From assembly GCA_003252375.1 (NCBI GenBank), contig QKEJ01000170.1:1-33515 (forward strand): a stretch of 33,515 bases of DNA, written 5' to 3'. The notes beneath the pieces are model-generated. The model saw only the letters and a program-made list of their open reading frames with translations, ran no database searches and was not told the origin of the DNA. The stretch comes from Halodesulfovibrio sp. GTDB taxonomy: Bacteria > Desulfobacterota > Desulfovibrionia > Desulfovibrionales > Desulfovibrionaceae. Numbering within the stretch: position 1 is the first letter of the stretch; each line of letters starts with the position of its first letter. Both the position numbers and the translations under genes were made by a program. Shown here in pieces: positions 31,034 to 33,515 of the stretch.

Positions 31034-31474
31034 TCACACTTCCGAAGTGTCTGCCTCGTTGTCGGCGGGAGTGTTTTCCCCGTTTACGCTGGGGATGCGG
31101 TAGAGGTTGGTCTCTATCCAGTCCTTGAGGGCGTAGACACGCTCCGCCACTTCCGTACCGAGCGGGGTAAGGGTGTACTCCACGCGCGGGGGCACCTCCG
31201 GGTAGGCGTGCCGTTCGACAAAGCCGTCCCCCTCCAGCCATTTCAGGGTCTGGGCAAGCATCTTTTCGCTGACGCCGCCAATGCGGCGCCGCAGGTCGCT
31301 GAACCGGTGGGTGCCGTCCAGAAGGGAGATGAGCACCAGCACGCCCCAGCGGCTGGAGACATGGTTCAGTACCGTGCGGGAGGGGCATTTGCCCGCATAG
31401 AGATTTCCCCGCAGATGGTCCGGGCAAAGCCCGTCCTTCCAGTTGGTCATGCCATTGGGGGTGGTGTCCGACAT
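31034..31474 (-). CDS. HxlR-family winged-helix transcriptional regulator
   Basis: 146 residues from the ATG at 31474. The HxlR signature is clear: CPSRTVLNHVSSRWGVLVL, then RFSDLRRRIGGVSEKMLAQTL (recognition helix) and VPPRVEYTLTPLG (wing). The single Cys before the helix-turn-helix (in GKCPSRTV) is the redox-sensing position of QorR/YodB-type members. It is divergent from a QorB-like oxidoreductase gene 130 bases away, the classic pairing for quinone or electrophile response. It probably represses that gene and itself. Confidence 0.9.
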   Translation of the reverse strand: MSDTTPNGMTNWKDGLCPDHLRGNLYAGKCPSRTVLNHVSSRWGVLVLISLLDGTHRFSDLRRRIGGVSEKMLAQTLKWLEGDGFVERHAYPEVPPRVEYTLTPLGTEVAERVYALKDWIETNLYRIPSVNGENTPADNEADTSEV

Positions 31475-31509
31475 GTGCGCGTCCTTGGGTTGTGATGCAG
31501 GTGCGAGGG

Positions 31510-31555
31510 GCAAACTTCATACTTACTTTAAGGTAGGTACTTACAAAAAGTTTGC
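31510..31555. promoter_or_regulatory. Operator-like palindrome in the hxlR-oxidoreductase gap
   Basis: GCAAACTT (31510-31517) and AAGTTTGC (31548-31555) form a perfect 8-bp inverted repeat. Inside it TACTTAC occurs twice in direct orientation (31520-31526 and 31538-31544). The block sits midway between the two divergent starts and is AT-rich, so it is the best place for the HxlR-type regulator to bind. Confidence 0.55.
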
Positions 31556-31604
31556 AATGGATATATCCTGCCTCAAAATCATCCCCGAGAAAAGGAGAAA
31601 CATC

Positions 31605-32453
31605 ATGATTACCATAACCGGAGCCTCTGGCCAGCTTGGCCGTCTTGTCATCGATGCCCTGTTGAAGACCGTGGAACCCGCCCGCATCGTGGCGGCGGTG
31701 CGCACCCCGGAAAAGGTGCAGGATCTTGCCGCACGCGGCGTGGTGGTGCGGCGGGCGGATTATGATGCGCCCGACACCCTGGCGGCCGCTCTTGCGGGCA
31801 CGGAGCGGCTGCTGCTTATTTCCTCCAGCGAGGTCGGCCAGCGGGCCCGCCAGCACAAGGCCGTTATTGATGCGGCCGTGAAGGCGGGCGTCGGATTCGT
31901 GGCCTACACAAGCATCCTGCACGCGGATACCTCCCCTCTGGGACTGGCGGAAGAGCACCGCCAGACCGAGGCCATGCTCAAGGCATCGGGCCTTCCCTTC
32001 GCGCTGCTGCGCAACGGATGGTACACGGAGAATTTCGCACTGCGCATCCCGGCAGCCCTGGAATACGGCGTGCTTGCGGGAGCCGCCGGAGACGGTCGCA
32101 TTGCCTCGGCAGCCCGTGCGGACTACGCCGCAGCCGCTGCTGCAGTGCTGACACGTGAAGGGCAGGCTGGACTGGTGTATGAACTTGCCGGTGACAGCGC
32201 ATTCACCCTCACCGATCTGGCGGCGGTCATTGCCCGTCAGTCGGGAAAGTCCGTGGCCTACAGCAACATGCCCGAAGTCGAGTATCGCGGCCTTCTGGAA
32301 GGGGCCGGCCTGCCCGGATGGCTGGCAGCCATGCTGGCGGATTCGGACGCAGGCATGGCCAGGGGGGGGCTCTTTGACGAAGGCGGCCAGCTTGGCGCGC
32401 TTATCGGCCGCCCCAGCACGCCCATGGCGGAGACGGTGCGGGCCGCGCTCTAG
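31605..32453 (+). CDS. NmrA-like NAD(P)-binding oxidoreductase (QorB/YtfG type)
   Basis: 282 residues; AAGGAG seven bases before the ATG at 31605. The Rossmann loop ITGASGQLG opens the protein. ARIVAAVRTPEKV, ADYDAPDTLAAAL, TERLLLISSSEVGQR and the YTSILHADTSPLGLAEEH block match the E. coli YtfG/QorB group of NADPH:quinone reductases. The atypical SDR fold lacks the usual Tyr-x3-Lys pair, as in NmrA relatives. It is divergent from the HxlR regulator. A role in reducing quinones or disposing of electrophiles is inferred from this pairing. Confidence 0.87.
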   Translation: MITITGASGQLGRLVIDALLKTVEPARIVAAVRTPEKVQDLAARGVVVRRADYDAPDTLAAALAGTERLLLISSSEVGQRARQHKAVIDAAVKAGVGFVAYTSILHADTSPLGLAEEHRQTEAMLKASGLPFALLRNGWYTENFALRIPAALEYGVLAGAAGDGRIASAARADYAAAAAAVLTREGQAGLVYELAGDSAFTLTDLAAVIARQSGKSVAYSNMPEVEYRGLLEGAGLPGWLAAMLADSDAGMARGGLFDEGGQLGALIGRPSTPMAETVRAAL

Positions 32454-32477
32454 GCAGACGATGTCCAGTGACGCTTT

Positions 32478-32508
32478 GACAGGCCGGGCCCGACGGGTTC
32501 GGCCTGTC
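32478..32508. terminator. Hairpin between convergent oxidoreductase and MocR genes
   Basis: GACAGGCCG (32478-32486) pairs with CGGCCTGTC (32500-32508) around an inner CCCG/CGGG pairing. No long T run follows on either side, so it is a weak or bidirectional terminator at best. Confidence 0.5.
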
Positions 32509-32535
32509 GTGTTGTCCGGGACGGGCGCGGGTTGG

Positions 32536-33515
32536 CTACAGTCTGAGCAGGTCTGCCAGTACCGAGAGTCCGGTGCGCAGCTGCTCCCTGTCCTGCGCGC
32601 CGCACAGCGAGACGCGCACGGCCTGTTCCGGCTGGGCGTAGCCCACGGCAAAATGCTCCATGTGCGCCACGGATACGCCGCGCTCCGCAGCAGTCTCGGC
32701 GAACTCCACCGAGCGCCAGCGTCGGGGAAGTCTGAGCCACAGGTAGTAGCCAGTGGGCCTGGCGGAAAAGGACCATTCCTGCAGGATCTCTGTGGCAATG
32801 CGGTTGCGCGCTGCGGCTTCGGCGCGCTTGGCGGTAAGCACTTGGGCGGCGGTGCCGTCGTCCAGCCAGAGGGTGGCGAGCTCGGCCATGAGGGAGGCCC
32901 CCATCCAGATGGACGCCTCTATGGCCGCCTCTATGCGGCGCACGGATTCCGGCGGTGCGCAGACAAATCCCGTGCGCAGGCCGCCCGTGAGCGCCTTGGA
33001 GGTGGAGGCGATGAAGTGCCCCAGCTCCGGAGCCAGGGCGGAGAGGGGCGGCAGCACGGTATCGAGGGTCAGGGCGTACATGTCGTCTTCGATGATGCGC
33101 ACGCCATGGCGGCGGCACACGGCCGCGATCTCGTGGCGGCGATATTCCGGCATGTGGGCCAGCGTGGGATTCTGGCAGCCCGGCATGATGTACAACCCGC
33201 GCACGGTTTCCTGCTGGCAGGCGGCGGCAAGCGCGTCGGGCAGCATGCCCTGTTCGTCAAGGGGGACGGGTACCAACTGCAGACGCAACCGCTTGGCCAG
33301 CGGCTTGATGAGCGGATAGGTCAGGCTCTCCACGGCGATGCGGTCTCCGGGGGAAAAGAGCGCTGCCAGGGTCACGGCCATGCCGTGCTGTGCGCCGGAG
33401 CAGACCAGCACGTTCTCCGGGGAGGCCTCGTACCGGTGCAGGGCGGCCCAGCGTACGCCGGTTTCCCTGTGGCGGAGCAGGCCGCGCGGCTGGTGGTAGT
33501 GCAGCAGGGGCTGCA
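32536..33515 (-). CDS. MocR-type regulator or PLP-dependent aminotransferase, 5' part beyond window
   Basis: Partial; the frame continues past the right edge (LLHYHQPRG precedes the part in the window). It is a fold-type I aminotransferase domain: SGAQHGMAVTLAALFSPGD, ESLTYP, GLYIMPGCQNPTL, IIEDDMYA and the PLP lysine in ASTSKAL. The sequence style (SGAQHG, QNPT, STSKAL..LRTG) is that of MocR regulators, which carry an N-terminal GntR-type winged helix before this domain. That helix would lie outside the window, so a free aminotransferase cannot be excluded. Convergent with the oxidoreductase gene. Confidence 0.8.
   Translation of the reverse strand, partial: QPLLHYHQPRGLLRHRETGVRWAALHRYEASPENVLVCSGAQHGMAVTLAALFSPGDRIAVESLTYPLIKPLAKRLRLQLVPVPLDEQGMLPDALAAACQQETVRGLYIMPGCQNPTLAHMPEYRRHEIAAVCRRHGVRIIEDDMYALTLDTVLPPLSALAPELGHFIASTSKALTGGLRTGFVCAPPESVRRIEAAIEASIWMGASLMAELATLWLDDGTAAQVLTAKRAEAAARNRIATEILQEWSFSARPTGYYLWLRLPRRWRSVEFAETAAERGVSVAHMEHFAVGYAQPEQAVRVSLCGAQDREQLRTGLSVLADLLRL

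Noticed and set aside
31030-31060. Hairpin at the hxlR stop (ACACTTC/GAAGTGT) as a terminator
   Set aside because: The repeat is almost perfectly palindromic with hardly any loop, overlaps the last codons, and is not followed by a clean T run, so I do not list it as a terminator.

Overview
This window looks like a piece of a Desulfovibrionales (Desulfovibrionaceae-like) sulfate-reducer chromosome. The reasons are high GC content and a complete aromatic amino acid supraoperon that starts with an archaeal-type entry (ADTH synthase plus 3-dehydroquinate synthase II, instead of DAHP synthase plus AroB). HypF and a lone phenylacetate-CoA-ligase-family enzyme also fit. The assignment is inferred from gene content only. 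I see no rRNA, tRNA, CRISPR array or insertion sequence.

Layout. 1-1120 (minus): a TrmN6-like methyltransferase cut by the window edge, and an unrecognised membrane-anchored protein. 1344-4541 (plus): a fusion of an endonuclease Q-type PHP nuclease with a UvrD/Rep helicase. 4554-4706 (minus): a 50-residue protein. 4888-7361 (plus): a cobamide-remodelling pair (CbiR, CobU) followed by a DHH phosphoesterase. 7641-8897 (minus): an EAL-domain c-di-GMP phosphodiesterase, with strongly folded intergenic DNA on both sides. 9155-10866 (minus): glnB and amtB. amtB is frameshifted, the PII protein lacks the uridylylated Tyr51, and a sigma-54-like promoter lies upstream.

11116-24130 (plus) is the core of the window: 13 enzyme genes in the order ADTHS-1, ADTHS-2, aroB', pheA, aroA, tyrA, trpE, trpG, trpD, trpC, trpF, trpB, trpA. 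They make all three aromatic amino acids from the ADTH entry through shikimate intermediates. Two attenuators can be read in the sequence. The first is a 34-codon leader peptide at 11190-11294 with 12 aromatic residues (core FYFWYYFSY). It is followed by a GNRA-loop terminator and a 9-bp competing antiterminator. The second has no separate leader. The last codons of tyrA contain Trp-Trp-Trp, followed by a 12-bp antiterminator and a 13-bp terminator just before trpE, so the end of the TyrA reading frame appears to serve as the trp leader. This suggests two-tier control: all aromatic amino acids gate the whole operon, and tryptophan alone gates the trp half. I regard this as the most interesting system in the window.

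24232-33515: a periplasmic solute-binding protein; hypF, convergent with mutM (shared CTAG stop); a ChaN-family lipoprotein with a C-terminal PDZ domain; a PaaK-family ligase; a divergent HxlR regulator and NmrA/QorB-type oxidoreductase pair with an operator-like palindrome between them; and a MocR-type regulator cut by the right edge.
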